The translations under genes were made by a program, and so were the position numbers. From assembly GCA_047495785.1 (NCBI GenBank), contig JBLDXI010000034.1, positions 1,116,001 through 1,180,000 on the forward strand: a stretch of 64,000 nucleotides of DNA, written 5' to 3'. This DNA comes from Lepidodermella squamata (lineage: Eukaryota; Gastrotricha). The notes under the pieces were generated by a model. That model saw only the letters and a program-made list of their open reading frames with translations. It ran no database searches and was not told the origin of the DNA. The number at the start of each line of letters is the position of its first letter. The stretch's first letter is position 1. Below, in pieces: positions 11,415-23,669 of the stretch.

Positions 11415-11843
11415 AAACGTCTAGGTGAAATTCTGAGAGCGTGAAAAATAGTAATAACAGGAATTACTCGTTTTAATGGTAAAAGTACATAAAAATAGGA
11501 GCGAATTGGCGGATTAACATCAGTTTCATCAAAATACAAGCCCTCCACCATATTTAGCGTCACATTTTGCTGTTTATCAGCACACCTGACGTTTCGTGCG
11601 CACTTTGACCTATTATGTAACACTTCGCGCGAAATAATAGCAATTCGCGTGCCTGTTTTAGTAGCAGTTTTACCGTTTATAGAGTGTCAATCGCACGCAC
11701 CCATAAATAACACGCTGAGCTCACTAGTGTATTTTTTGCTAAAAATTGTGAGTGGCGTAAGTCTGATTTTTACTCGCGAGAATGAACAAGTGTGCAGAAA
11801 ATTTAAATTGCCGTGAGCGCATTGTTGATTTAGCAATTAGGAA
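11415..11843. other. Non-coding gap between two transposons
   Basis: No gene or clear repeat was recognised. The left side may contain the 5' terminus of the MULE element; the right side ends at the 3' end of the LINE ORF. Confidence 0.4.
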
Positions 11844-13165
11844 TTAACAAAACGTTAAGTTATGGCGCCTCACCACAGAAATTGTGAATTTTTCCAAGTC
11901 AGTACATTTAAGATATTTCAAGAATGAAGAATACGAATTATTAACGACGGAAGATGGTAGCCGGTTCCAAGCTGGACGCACTCGCCTCACAAATGAAAAC
12001 TGAGAGCTGGCATGACTGTAGCTTTCCATCGTAACAGAATGATGCGGTAAGCGCGGATTAGTGGAAATATTAAAGAAGTCAGAGAAATTTAAGTCCACAG
12101 CACGCTGGTACATTTTATGACATAACGGAAGATCGTGTTGGTAGCGTCTTAATTCGAGTGAACACAACCCAAGCTTTTTTAGTCGTTCTTCATAGGAGGA
12201 GCCTTCGATCGATGAGTAGTAGGTACTACGATATAGCAAACGTTTTGTGAAGCGGATTTGAATCGATTCGACCTTTTCAATATCTGTTATTAGGTAAGGT
12301 GAGTAAACAGACGGGCAAAAGTCAAGACGATATAAAGTATACGTTTTATAGGCTTTGAGACGTAAGGATTTAGAGGCGAACGATTTACGAATAACACCGT
12401 TAATTCTGTGGCATTTACTTGCCGATTCGTTACAGTGCTCAGAGAAGGTGAGATTTTTATCAATAATTATTCCGAGGTCTTTCACTGAGTCCACAACATC
12501 AAGCTCGACATCTTTAATTTTGAATTTGAACATAAATTTGTTTTGCGCGAGTATAAGCACGACGCATTTTTTCGAATTCACAGACAGGCCGTTAGCGTCA
12601 AACCAGTTGATGATTTCATCCAAGTCTTTCTGCAGTTCGATGCAATCGCTTAAAGAACGGATCGCCCGGTATAGCTTCGTATCGTCGGCGAAGAATTTCG
12701 CAATCGATCTCTCTACCAACACATTTACTTCTGTCGTGAAAATCAAGAACAGCAGCGGCCCTAGAACAGAGCCCTGAGGTACTCCAGAAGTGACCGCCGA
12801 CCATGATGACACACTGTTATTCACTGCTACCCTGAAAAATCGGTCACTCAAGAAAGCCTTTATCCAGGCGTGCAGGTTTCCACAAATATTGATATCTGAG
12901 AGCTTGGATAGTAACAAAGAGATCGGCACAACATCGAAGGCTTTTGACAGGTCAAGGTATATAACAATTATATCAATGAGTTGATCTAATAGTTTCAGCC
13001 AATCAGTAATACATGACAACAACTGCGTCTCACAATTTCTTCGAGATAGAAACCCAAATTGATTTTCAGAGATCAGGTTATTTCTATATAGGTACAGTAG
13101 CACATGATTCTTCACAATGGTTTCTTGGATTTTGCAAATTATTGACAAGACTCTTTATCGGCATT
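11844..13165 (-). mobile_element. 5'-truncated LINE, CR1/Jockey-like reverse transcriptase
   Basis: An uninterrupted minus-strand frame of about 434 codons begins inside the reverse transcriptase (RVLSIICKIQETIVKN). It carries the usual blocks: NQFGFLSRRNCETQLL, DLSKAFD, GVPQGSVLGPLLF, the catalytic FADD (FADDTKLY), NSKKC and the distal RFTKRLLYR region. The endonuclease and the N-terminal part are missing, as in typical 5'-truncated LINE insertions. The frame is otherwise intact, so the insertion is fairly recent. It sits between LGIC1 and LGIC2. Confidence 0.9.
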
Positions 13166-14096
13166 GTAAACATGAACTATCCAGCCAATGGCGCGGCAGA
13201 TTTCATATTTAGGAAATATTAGTGAGTGCTCGACATGAGCAACCAATCGCGTTACAGCGAATAATGATGGACACCCACTGTTGATTCACGTGCGACGTGC
13301 GGCCGAGCCAAACGTGGCGCACTAATGCCAATTTTGTACATCCGCGCTCGTTGCCCGCATATAGCGCATATAGGATTAATTTAAAGAAAACGTGTCCAAT
13401 CAAAATCAAATCTAATCTAATATAATCTAAACTCCGGAGAAAATGGTCAAAGTCAAAGTCAAATCAAATCAAATCAACAGCACTGGGCATGAAATAAAGC
13501 CTAGGAACACACGCAGCAAGTGAAAAGCTAAAGCTTGTCATCCGTAGCATGCTTCCGCTTCTGCCACAACATGTGGCGGAAAACGACCTTTTCTATCAGA
13601 TTCATTGGTATGAACTTCATGGGTATGAGCATGAACCATAAATCATAAAAGATTAAGGAGAAAAATCATCGAAAGCCTAATTTTCTCCGACTCTTTGCGG
13701 CATATTGCGATTATTTACAGTGCGCAATTCGTGGTGCCTCAAACTAGGGCATCCGATTTTTTTCCGATTTTTCCCGGCCAAGCCCTGGGGTAGATTATAG
13801 GTAATTAAAATTGCCATGAACCCTAGTAATTGGGCAATTAGCAATTATCTGGTCCATAGTTTAGGTGCCATCTTTTCTAGAAATGCAGACAATTTAGCGG
13901 TTGAACATTTCTGAAAAAAATCGACGTTTTCACACATTTAGTCAACTGCATTTATATCAAAATCGATCAAAATTGATCAAATCAAAAAAATTGACTCTTT
14001 CCAATAGAAAGCAAACAAATGCAATTTATGATTGTGATTCGACAGTAAAACTTATCGGAACGAATGTTTGCCCCTGAAAGCTCGCTCCAATCGCAC
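13166..14096. other. Intergenic DNA upstream of LGIC2
   Basis: No gene. It holds short direct repeats of AATCTA and CAAATCAAAT type near 13405-13480. From about 14010 it becomes clearly similar to the sequence upstream of LGIC1. Confidence 0.6.
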
Positions 14097-14138
14097 AGGA
14101 AATTAAAGTACAACACATAGCTGGTGAGATATCTCTCG
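14097..14138 (+). promoter_or_regulatory. Conserved upstream block of LGIC2
   Basis: Same block as before LGIC1: AGGAAATTAAAG, ACAACACATAGCTGG and the palindrome GAGATATCTC, 45 bp before the start codon. A promoter or 5' UTR role is inferred. Confidence 0.5.
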
Positions 14139-14182
14139 CCAGAGTGTTTAATTTTTCGCGGGAACGATCCTTGGTTTTTGCT

Positions 14183-17100
14183 ATGAATTGCAGCTTGATT
14201 TTTGTAGTCTTTTGTGTAGTTGCGTGCACTACCTGCTTGGATGTTTCAAAGCTTCAGCTGCCACGCTTGGACGAACTGATCGCATTCTGGCCTATGGACG
14301 CATACTCCGGTCTTAATGGGTACACGCGAACAAACAAAGAGCTTCAACCCCTTCGATCAAACAGCACAGCTAAATTTCGCCGGAACAATGTGGGAAATAC
14401 TGGTTACTACGTGATAAAAGAAGCGAGACTAGCAAGTTATTTGGCACCTGAGATTCCCAGCTCTTTCACGGTTTCCTTTCATGCTGATAGCAATATCGGC
14501 GAAAGCTTTCGGATTGTATTCGAGGGCTTATTTGAGATCACGGACTACATGGACACCACTGACATTCGTCTGAGAACAGGGCCAAATAGTTGGAATTTGG
14601 CTGAACGGCATCGAATTGAAGATACGAATAAGATTGATGGCCGAATGGTAACTGTCGCCTACGACAAGCAGTCGAACATTGCTACTTTCTATCGAATATG
14701 TAATATAAATCACAAACTGTCAAGCGAAAATTTCACATTCAGAGCGAGAATAAACAATAATCAGACATCAGGAGAATTCGTCATTGGCGAAAGGGACGAT
14801 GATATAGCGAAGGAGCGTCAAATATCTTGTGTCTCACTTTACAAAACCGCCTTGACAGAGGCTGAAGTTAAGGAGTTGTTTCTCACGCCTTGCCGGAATG
14901 CTTTCAAGATATCAATGGGCGAAATCGACGGAATAGACATGACGGAGATCCCACGACGGAAGAATCTCATCGGATTTTGGCCGCTTTCTTTTGATTCGAA
15001 CCTGCTCGGCTGGGACGGAGCTGGTAACGTCATCGTGCCTCGCCAGCCCAGTTCTTACAGCGCGAAGCAGGAGAAGTTTGAAGGGCCATATGCGCAAGGC
15101 AGTGTTTCGATGAACCTACCCGACCCAAGACGTAATTTAGCTGGTGGTTTGGTGGCTTACGACGGCCTGCCAAGACCACTCTCTCATTTCACACTCGCGT
15201 TCTACATGAAATCTTCGACTTGCGGTACTGATGGGCACGGTGTTCTCACCATTCTAGGTTTCCTTACCGTTTATTGCCCTCCGAAGTACTCTAGCCCATA
15301 TCCTTATGTCAAATTCGATTATTTAAAAACCGGATTGTCGCTGACAGAATTCGAGTCGGGACCTTTTTCCATTAAATATGAGCACATCGGAACGTGGAGT
15401 TTCTTTGCTATTGTTAGGAACGCTTTTAAAAGACACACCACGCTACACTCGCTTGCAGTCAACCACGATCTTGAACTCACTTCAGAGGGTGGGTTCATGT
15501 TTTCAAATCAATTAGCATAAAACTCATGGGTAAAACAAACCCATGTTTATTTGCCTACGTTTGGTTTCTTAATATTCCTAACTACAAGCCCAGGTGGCAC
15601 TACAATGAAGATCAAAGACCGGCAAAGAGGTGCCGCTTGGGCTTGTAGTTCACCCATGAGATTTACAGTAGTACAGTGTGTATTACGCAGCATTTCCGTC
15701 CGATTTTTTTATCTATTTGTTGGTTTTCTGAACGTGAATTTATCAATTTCAATTTCGTGAAATCTAACATCCATTATACATTTTCTGTAGAGCTCGACAT
15801 ATTCCTTAGACAGCCTCCGATTGAAGACCAATGGATAGAAAACCTTTCGCTGGAAATAGGAATTGGCTATATGAGCGGCTACAATAATTTTCATCGTCAT
15901 CAAGACCCGCAATTTGCTTGTTTATATTTCTACGACACAGCATTGAACGCTGACGAAGTTTTCAACTTGAGCAACGCATGTGGCCGGCTTGTTTCCCAGA
16001 ATAAAACCTATTCAAATGGCAACTCCATCGCTGAGCGAATGATACCAGTCTTCGAAACCCCACGATACAATCACATTGACAACATGACAGCTATTCAGCG
16101 TAAATGTGGCTATTTTAACGCTTCAGTCTACGTTCCTCGAAGTTACGAATCTTTATCAACTTACGGTGCTCCTCTAAAGGTGAAGGTTGGCTTTCAAGTA
16201 TCTGGTTTGAATGAAATTGATACAGTTAACGAAATCATAACCGTGAAAGCGCTGATGGTTCTTTATTGGCGAGTCAATACATGCCCTTGGTTTTCGTCGC
16301 CCGCTCTTCCAACTGGCAGAAACTTTGAGACCATTCACATCGACAATCTCAGCAATTTATGGCTACCGAGGATCCGCTTTCTATCAGCAGCCAACTCAAA
16401 CCTCCAGATGCGAAACATGATAATCAATGACGATTATTTGATGATGATGTCTTCAAAGGTACCAACAATTAACCGGACATTCGAATTTTATTGGTTAAAA
16501 GAAGGCCTATTCGAGGCAACCTGCGAGCTATCCCTACAGTTGTTTCCATTCGACACTCAAACTTGCAGCTTCGAATTTTCCCTCGAGCGAGACATTGACC
16601 TTGTTCGGTTTGATGAGAAAACCCTTCTATTCGATTTCAAAAATTCTTTATCCGGGGATAGCTGGACCTTAGTCTCGACCAATAAATCGACAGATCAGGT
16701 TTTCTACAAGGGATTCTACGTATCAACATTCAAATTTACGGCGGAGCTGCGGAGAATTCCGTGGTATTTCGTAAAGAATTTCGCGATTCCATCATCGACC
16801 CTTGCCTCCCTAAATTTGGTTTTATTGTTGATGCCACCAGATGCACCTGATCGAGCTGCTTTTTCTGTCACGATTCTTCTAACCATGACTGTCATGCAGA
16901 GTGCAATTTTGAATCAAGTTCCGAAAAAGCCCTATGACACTCTTCTCGGCAAGCTGGTTCAGGGTCTGACTTGGTTTTGCATCGCAGCGACCATCTACAG
17001 CCTGCTTATTTTATGGGCTGGTGCTTCCTTTTATGATCCAAATGCTCCGAACAGGTCTCAAATGCGGTTCCTGAATGGGAGAATTGGCTTGGTTCGTGCT

Positions 17101-17220
17101 ATTGATTTCTCCTTTTTGATATGCGGTATTATAGTATTCTTCCTTGTTCATATTTTACTTCTCCATGACAAAGATGTAGACCACAATTTTGTGATACAAT
17201 CATTCAATATGATCGACTGA
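14183..17220 (+). CDS. LGIC2: LamG-LamG-Cys-loop channel subunit
   Basis: Two exons, 14183-15488 and 15791-17220, with a 302-bp phase-1 intron whose donor is the weaker GTGGGT; 911 aa. The architecture is as in LGIC1: signal peptide, two LamG-like domains, ligand-binding domain, Cys-loop (C-x13-C around FPFD) and four helices. M2 again begins PDRAAFSVTILL. Much of exon 1 is almost identical in DNA to LGIC1. A patch covering residues ~125-205 differs strongly, the pattern left by gene conversion or diversifying selection. An AATAAA lies at 17289. The neighbour downstream is kynureninase, facing it tail to tail. Confidence 0.9.
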
Positions 17221-17299
17221 AACAATATGTAATTATGTTTGTCATGTATGTTCGTCAACTTTACCAAACAAGCACCTTTTAGCTTTTCAATAAAAAATA

Positions 17300-18175
17300 C
17301 CTGTTACTGATGGGGCCTCATTCCTCTTTCGCATTCATTACATCGCAGGTCGAATATACTCGCAGACGAGAAATCTGGAGCAGCGCGGTCGCCCGCCGTT
17401 GAGAAAATTGCCGCATCCCTCGATGCACTACAAGAACAACCTCCCGCGCTCGAACAACAACCGTCTCCGCTCCCCCTAGTAACATTTCTATATTTGCCGT
17501 TTTTCCTGCTGAAGCTCACGAATCAAGGGGGAGTATGTGCAGTATTCTGTAAACTAGAGTATTGCGCAATACAAAGCAGCGTTGGCTGGCCGCTCTCAGA
17601 GTAGCAAGACAAACGTTGGCACGGTCGATCGCCTGCCCGAAGTGCTGTTTTAGCAGATGCCTTCGCCGATAAAGCCACCTAAATACCTCATTTTGTTGCT
17701 CCATGCTATGGCTATTCCGTAAATAGCGAGGTCAATAACGGTACCGTTGGCGGCGTCGTTTTATGGCTAATCAGCAGCGTTTGGGATGTCTGGAAGCTGA
17801 ATTTCAAGCGTCACGTGTCGTCTAAAAGAGATCCAGTCGAGCTTCTGCAATGACACGCTTAACTTTTCTGCAGCAGTGATAGAAATACTGTTTCACCGGG
17901 GTCCGGGGTTGTCCCAGCAACGTCTGGCACGCAGCCTTTCCTTAATAGCAATTCCAATTTTTCCAGGCCTCGAGTTAAGTAGAAGTGCAGACTGAAATGC
18001 ATTGTGAAAGCAAGTTGAGCCTCCAGTTCAAGGCTTCAGTTCTATCGAAATCGGCAAGTCGCAAGTAATAGGATCCGAGATCAGACAGAGCATCGACGCT
18101 TCGAGCAAGTTTGCAAAGTCCGTCTAGGAAATGATCAAGCGACTCTTGGATTCCAAAAGCCGCGTAGGTGTGTAA
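17300..18175. other. Intergenic DNA between LGIC2 and a foldback element
   Basis: Several open frames occur here, including minus-strand ones at 17304-17704 and 17975-18304. None shows a signal peptide, membrane segments, a recognisable domain or exon structure. Likely non-coding or old repeat DNA. Confidence 0.45.
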
Positions 18176-18370
18176 CCCAGACGGGCAATAGCACTTTCGG
18201 CTTATTCGAACAACTCCGAACAATTTGATTTTACCCCTTTGTTCGCCTGTCATTGAGCATTTTCCAGCCGAAAAACTCCGAACACATCCTGAAGGGTCAA
18301 ACACTGCGGCGGTCGAATCGAATTTTTCGGAGTTGTTCGAATGAACCGAATGTGCTATTGCCGGTCTGGG
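18176..18370. mobile_element. MITE/foldback element with ~50-bp inverted ends
   Basis: The left end begins CCCAGACGGGCAATAGCAC and the right end, read inward on the other strand, CCCAGACCGGCAATAGCAC. The similarity continues inward for about 50 bp, including ATTCGAACAACTCCGAA on both arms. The 195-bp unit has no coding capacity. No clear target duplication was seen. Confidence 0.7.
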
Positions 18371-18436
18371 GGCGACACCTGTTTAGCATTTGACAACTCA
18401 ACTGGAATTTCGACACCATCAATGATTTTTTTATGA

Positions 18437-18442
18437 TTTATT
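18437..18442 (-). terminator. Possible poly(A) signal for kynureninase
   Basis: AATAAA on the minus strand, about 155 bp after the kynureninase stop codon. Assigned by position only. Confidence 0.4.
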
Positions 18443-18595
18443 ATTGTAACACTGAAAATCCCCTTTTCAATTATTAAGTTATATGAATTTGGAAGCATTC
18501 GGAGGATTGCTGACGTATTTTATATATATATACTCATTGCAGTTCTTGGGGAAAGTAGGAGGGAAAGTAGGAGGAAATATATCTTATTGTTATTG

Positions 18596-19972
18596 CTATA
18601 GCATTTCTTTCAAAATGTCCGCAAAAATCACTGCGAAACGGTGAACGTCGATAAATGAACAGTAAAGCGGTGCCATTGAAACCCTGACGATGTCAGGAGA
18701 CCTTATATCGCAGAGAACACCTCGATTTTCCAGAGCATCACCCAAGCCAGCAACACCTGGTGGGGTTGGAATTCGAATCGACAGCTGGTTTCCTCGTCTT
18801 GCCGGGTCTCGAGGGGTCACAATTGCCAACTCATGCAATTTATTTCGAATTTCCGAGAATAAGTCAGATTTCTCGACAAGCCACTCGAGGTAGCCAGTCA
18901 GCAAAATCGATTTGTTGCGTAAACGATCAAACCCAGCTTCGTTGAACATTTCAAGACTAGCGGCTAAGGTCTTGATAAGAATAGCGTTTTGATGGCCAGT
19001 TTTCCAACCTTTCGCGCCAATATCGCAGTCGAAATTGTTGGTCATAGCGAAACGAGTGTCCGGTTTATGAGCCATCCAGCCTAAGAGATGCAGCCGCTTG
19101 AAGTGGCGCTCATTGACATAACAGAACCCGACTGCACCTGGACCGCCATTCAAGTACTTGTAGCCAACACCACAGGCGAAATCGACATTCCATTTGCTGA
19201 GCTGGAGCGGAACACTTCCAGCTGCATGGGATAAGTCGAACCCTACAAATGCTCCAATATCATGGCCAGCCTTTACGATAGCTTCCAAGTCGAAAAATTG
19301 GCCAGTTCTGAACGGAACAGCCGACATAAAAATCACAGCAATTTTCTCGCTCTCCTCATTAATCCTGCTCAAAATATCCTCAGTCCTTAGAATGTACTCA
19401 TTAGGACGAGGGTTCAGGAGGATCAGACCATCTTTCGCGTTGAAACCATGAAGCTCGATCTGGCTCTCCATAGCATATTGGTCAGTAGGGAACCCTGCCC
19501 CTTCAATCATCATTTTGTACCTACTGTCTGTCGGCCTGTAGAATGAGGATAGCAGTAGATGGATATTCGTTGTTTGATTGTTCATCGCGATGACTTCATC
19601 CGGTCGGCTGCCGAGAAGAGGAGCGAGCAATTCACTTGGTTCGTCATCACATGTTAACCAGCTGCGTTCCCCTTTGAAGTAAGCTGTTGCACCGCAATCT
19701 GACCACTTCTTGTATTCTTCGTCAGTAACTTTGACAGTTCTCTTTGACGCAAGGCCCAAAGACGCTGCGCTAAGATAGATGAATGAATCGTTCGAGTCGA
19801 CGTTGTCTCCTAATTTGCCTTGTAAAGACGCTACGGCTGAGCGTTTAGGGAAGTTGAATTCACCGCGAAATTGCGATAATTCGTCTTTAGAATCCAGATA
19901 AATCGCAGTTGATTCATCGCTCGATAACTCGACGCCGCTTTCAAGCATCATTTCTTTAAAAAGATTCGACAT
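18596..19972 (-). CDS. KYNU: Kynureninase
   Basis: A single uninterrupted frame of 458 codons, close to the usual length (about 465 aa in mammals). Kynureninase is the cytosolic pyridoxal-phosphate enzyme of tryptophan breakdown. It cleaves kynurenine and 3-hydroxykynurenine to anthranilate or 3-hydroxyanthranilate plus alanine. The family signature is clear: GFDLSHAAGSVPLQLSKW, then VDFACGVGYKYLNGGPGA with the PLP-binding lysine at K272, and HGFNAKDGLILLNPRP upstream. The gene has no introns, unlike its neighbours, which may point to an origin by retrocopying. A decayed copy of its 3' end lies at 1170-1345. It diverges from LGIC3, with 845 bp between the two start codons. Confidence 0.95.
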   Translation of the reverse strand: MSNLFKEMMLESGVELSSDESTAIYLDSKDELSQFRGEFNFPKRSAVASLQGKLGDNVDSNDSFIYLSAASLGLASKRTVKVTDEEYKKWSDCGATAYFKGERSWLTCDDEPSELLAPLLGSRPDEVIAMNNQTTNIHLLLSSFYRPTDSRYKMMIEGAGFPTDQYAMESQIELHGFNAKDGLILLNPRPNEYILRTEDILSRINEESEKIAVIFMSAVPFRTGQFFDLEAIVKAGHDIGAFVGFDLSHAAGSVPLQLSKWNVDFACGVGYKYLNGGPGAVGFCYVNERHFKRLHLLGWMAHKPDTRFAMTNNFDCDIGAKGWKTGHQNAILIKTLAASLEMFNEAGFDRLRNKSILLTGYLEWLVEKSDLFSEIRNKLHELAIVTPRDPARRGNQLSIRIPTPPGVAGLGDALENRGVLCDIRSPDIVRVSMAPLYCSFIDVHRFAVIFADILKEML

Positions 19973-20725
19973 TCCAGTCTAGTGGTTTGAAGGTTACTGA
20001 TGAATGAGTTAGAAATATTAAAAATTACACGTATGAGAGATTACAGTCAGCATGAATAAATTGGTGTGATTACTGAAGCATTAACAGTTTATAATGGCTT
20101 CCACGTTAATGTGTAGTGTTCCTGTATTACGAAGCGTGCAAAATTACTTTTAAACTCATGCGTAAATTAATATCACGAGGATTTGTAAACAGAGCGAGCA
20201 CTTTTTCAAGCTTCGCTCAAAGATCTGTTGAAGCAGTAAATGACTAATGAAAATGGAAAAAATGGAACAGCTGTGAACTTCGAGAAACCCGTGTCTCAAA
20301 TCTCAAAAGGACAGTGAACAAAGTAGGCTCCTCGGGGGTATTGTTGAACCTTAGGCGTTTCTGATATCCTTATCCAGCCCGTACTTTGCGCGCTGCAAAA
20401 TGAGTAAATTTTTTCGAATTTGCTTTCAACAAACAAGAAAATCTCATTAAGAGTTTTTGAAGCAATGCCAATCAGTTTGTTCAGCAGGCAAAGTTAGCTC
20501 GTTGTTCTTATTCGAAGAAGTTCTACTATAAAATGTTTTATACACATATCGGGAATTTACCGAGGTGCGGAATTAACAACACTGAGCTCATCTTCCGTGG
20601 AAACTGAAATAATCAATTTTATCCCAATATTAAAATCGGTGATTGTAAACATGAAGCAAATAATTGCAATTTAGGAGTTTGATTCTACGGCAAAATTTGC
20701 TCCTGAGATTCAACGGGGATCGCCC
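19973..20725. other. Divergent promoter region of KYNU and LGIC3
   Basis: No gene seen. It must contain the kynureninase promoter and part of the LGIC3 promoter. No TATA box or known operator could be assigned with confidence. Confidence 0.5.
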
Positions 20726-20775
20726 AGGAAATTAAACCACAACACTACAGCACATAGTTGGGGAGATATCTCTCG
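20726..20775 (+). promoter_or_regulatory. Conserved upstream block of LGIC3
   Basis: AGGAAATTAAACCACAAC, CACATAG and GAGATATCTCTCG are preserved, with a 9-bp insertion relative to LGIC1/2. A splice-acceptor-like tract (TTTCTGCTTTCAG) ends one base before CGATG, so the first coding exon may be joined to a 5' leader exon. Confidence 0.5.
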
Positions 20776-20816
20776 TCCGCATTTTATTCAAATCAAAAAT
20801 ATTTCTGCTTTCAGCG

Positions 20817-23669
20817 ATGAGATGCAACATAAACTTGATAGTCTTATGTGTAGTCGCACGTACTAGCAGCTTGGATGTTTCAAAGCTTCAACTGCCACGC
20901 TTGGACAAACTGATCGCATTCTGGCCCATGGACGCATACTCCGGTCTATCAGGGTTCACGAAAACAAATACAGAGCTTCAACCGCTACGATCAAACAGCA
21001 CAGCTAAATTTCGTCGGGAAACTGCGGCGAATACTGGTTACTACGTGGCGAGAGGAACAATAATTGCGAGTTATTCGATGTCAGAAATTCCAAGTTCGTT
21101 CACAGTTTCCGTTCATGCTGATGGCACATTTGGCTCGATTGCATTCGATGGACTATTCAAGATAACGGACTACGTGTACAACAATGGCATTGAATTGAGA
21201 ACAGGGCCAAATAGCTGGTATCCCGTGGATCGGTTTCCCGTATCAGACAAGAATATCATCATGGATACCCGAATGGTAGCTGTCACTTACAACAAGCAGT
21301 CGAACACCGTTGTTTTCTATCGAATAAGCAATAAAGATCACAAACTGTCAATCGAAAATGTCACAACTGGGGCTGAAATCTACACGAATGACACGTCGCG
21401 AGAATTTGTGATTGGAGAAAGGAACGAAGGAACGAAGGAGAATCAAGTATCCTGCGTTTCATTTTACAAAGCTGCCCTAACAGAGGTTGAAGTGAAGGCG
21501 TTGTTTCTCACGCCATGCCGGAACGCTTTTAAGCTGAAGATGGGCAGAATCGATGCGATAGGCATGGCTGAGATCCCACGCCGGGAGAACCTCATCGGAT
21601 TTTGGCCACTTTCCATTGATTCGAAACTACTCGGCTGGGACGGAGCTGGTAACGTCATCGCGCCTCGCCAGCCTAGCGCTTACATCGCGAATGCGATGAA
21701 ATTTGAAGGGCCGTATGCACAGGGGAGTGTTTCGTTGAACGTACCCGACCCCAAGCGTAACAGAGCTTGTGGTTTGGTGGCTTACGACGGCCTGCCGAGA
21801 CCGCGATCTCATTTCACACTTGCGTTCTACATGAAACCACCTTGGTTTTCTAACCGTTTTCTGTCCTATCGGAAGTTCCGAACCAACTGTAAAGTTCGAT
21901 CATATTACTTCGGGATTATCGCTGACAGATTTTGTTGGATCGCCATTTTCTGTTGAGTATAAGCACGTCGGAGCATGGACTTTCTTTGCGATTGCTTCTA
22001 ACACTGTTGATAAAATCTCTACGCTACACTCACTTGCGGTCAACTACGCATTGGACCTTACATCACACGGTGCGTTCTTTTTTCAATCTTTTCGACCCTC
22101 AAATTCGAATGGGCAAAGAGCTAGAGGGGAAATAAAAGGGCTAAAGAGGTGGAAAGTGGAAAAATGGAAAGGATGTCCCTTTTTATTTCCTCGGTTTTCA
22201 TCTATGTACATGATTTCACACTTTCCCCCAGAAGTTTACGCATCCGTCAAGGAGCGTCCAATCGATGGCGAATGGATAGACAAGCTTTCGATGGAAATAG
22301 GCATTGGCTATGCGATGGACCGCAATGATTGGTATCGACATAAAGACACGCAATTTGCTTGTTTTTATTTCTACAACGTTGCGTTGAGCACAAAAGAAAT
22401 ATTCAACCTAAGCAACGCATGTGGCCGGCTTGTTTCCCAGAATACAACATATTCAAGTGGCAACTCAATCGCTGAGCGAATGATACCAGTCTTTGAGATC
22501 CCGCAATACGATCACATCGACAACATGACAGCCATTCAACAAAAATGTGGCTACTTCAACGCTTCAGTCTACGCTCCCCGAAGTTTTGAAACTTCATCAA
22601 ACCAATACGTTCCTCTCAAGGTGCAAGTAGGCTTTCAAGTTACGGGGCTGAACGATATAGACACAGTTAACGAAATCATCACTGTTAAAGCGCTAATGGT
22701 CCTGTATTGGCGAGTAAACACGTGCCCTTGGGTTTCTTCACCCGCACTTCCAACTGGTATAAGCTTTGAGACCATTTACATCGACAATCTCAGTAATTTA
22801 TGGCTGCCTAAAATCCGATTTCTATCCGCAGCCAACTCAAACCTTCAGATGCGCAACATGGCTATCAATGACGATTATTTGATGATGATGTCATCAAAGG
22901 TTCCAACTAAATAATCGAACATTCGACTTTTACTGGCAGAAGGAAGGCTTATTTGAGGCAAGCTGCGAGCTATCCCTACAGTTGTTTCCATTTGACATCC
23001 AAAATTGTAGTTTCGAATTTCGAATTTTCCCTTGAGCGCGACGTCCACCTTGTGTTTGCGGATAATAAGTCCTTATTATTCGATTTCAAGCATTCATTAT
23101 CCGGGAACAGCTGGACCTTAGTCTCGACCAACAATTCGACTGATCAAGTTTTCTACAAAGGCTTCTACGTTTCAACTTTCAAATTTACAGCAGTGCTACG
23201 GAGGAATCCGTGGTATTACGTAAAGAATTTCACAATTCCATCATCGACCCTCGCCTCGCTGAATTTGTTCTTATTGATGATGCCGCCAGATTTACCAGAT
23301 CGTGCAGCTTTTTCTGTCACGGTTCTTCTAACCATGACCGTCATGCAAAATGCAATTTTGAATGAAGTTCCGAAAAAACCTTATGATACTCTTCTCAGCA
23401 AGCTAGTTCAAGGTCTGACTTGGTTTTGCATCGCCGCGACTATTTACAGCCTGGTGATGTTGTGGATTGCTGCATCTTACTATGATCCAAACGCCTCAAT
23501 CAGACGTCAGAGAAAGTTCTTAAATGGGAGGATTGGTTTGATTCGTGTTATCGATTTCTACGTCTTCATATGTGGCGTTCTGATATTCTTGCTTGTCCAT
23601 ATTTTCCTTCTACGACACAGTGATTTAGACTATGATTATGTGTTAAAATCATTCAATATTATCGCTTAG
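20817..23669 (+). pseudogene. LGIC3: LamG-LamG-Cys-loop channel, broken by three indels
   Basis: The exon layout of its paralogues is kept (20817-22069 and 22232-23669, phase-1 intron, normal splice sites), but the frame is broken three times. About 38 bp is missing at 21837-21841, inside LamG domain 2. One extra base at about 22908 creates a TAA at 22912, in the ligand-binding domain. A 7-bp tandem duplication (TTCGAAT twice) lies at 23014-23027, within the Cys-loop region. Removing these changes restores exon lengths that match the other copies exactly. Elsewhere the protein is well preserved, including both LamG domains, M1-M4 and PDRAAFSVTVLL. It is a young pseudogene, or less likely an assembly error. 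Confidence 0.85.

Noticed and set aside
17304-18304. Minus-strand open frames between LGIC2 and kynureninase
   Set aside because: No domain, signal peptide, membrane segment or plausible exon chain; the last overlaps the foldback element arm.
20817-23669. LGIC3 as two or three separate functional genes
   Set aside because: Each frame piece continues the same paralogue after an indel. Correcting the three lesions gives exon lengths identical to the other copies.
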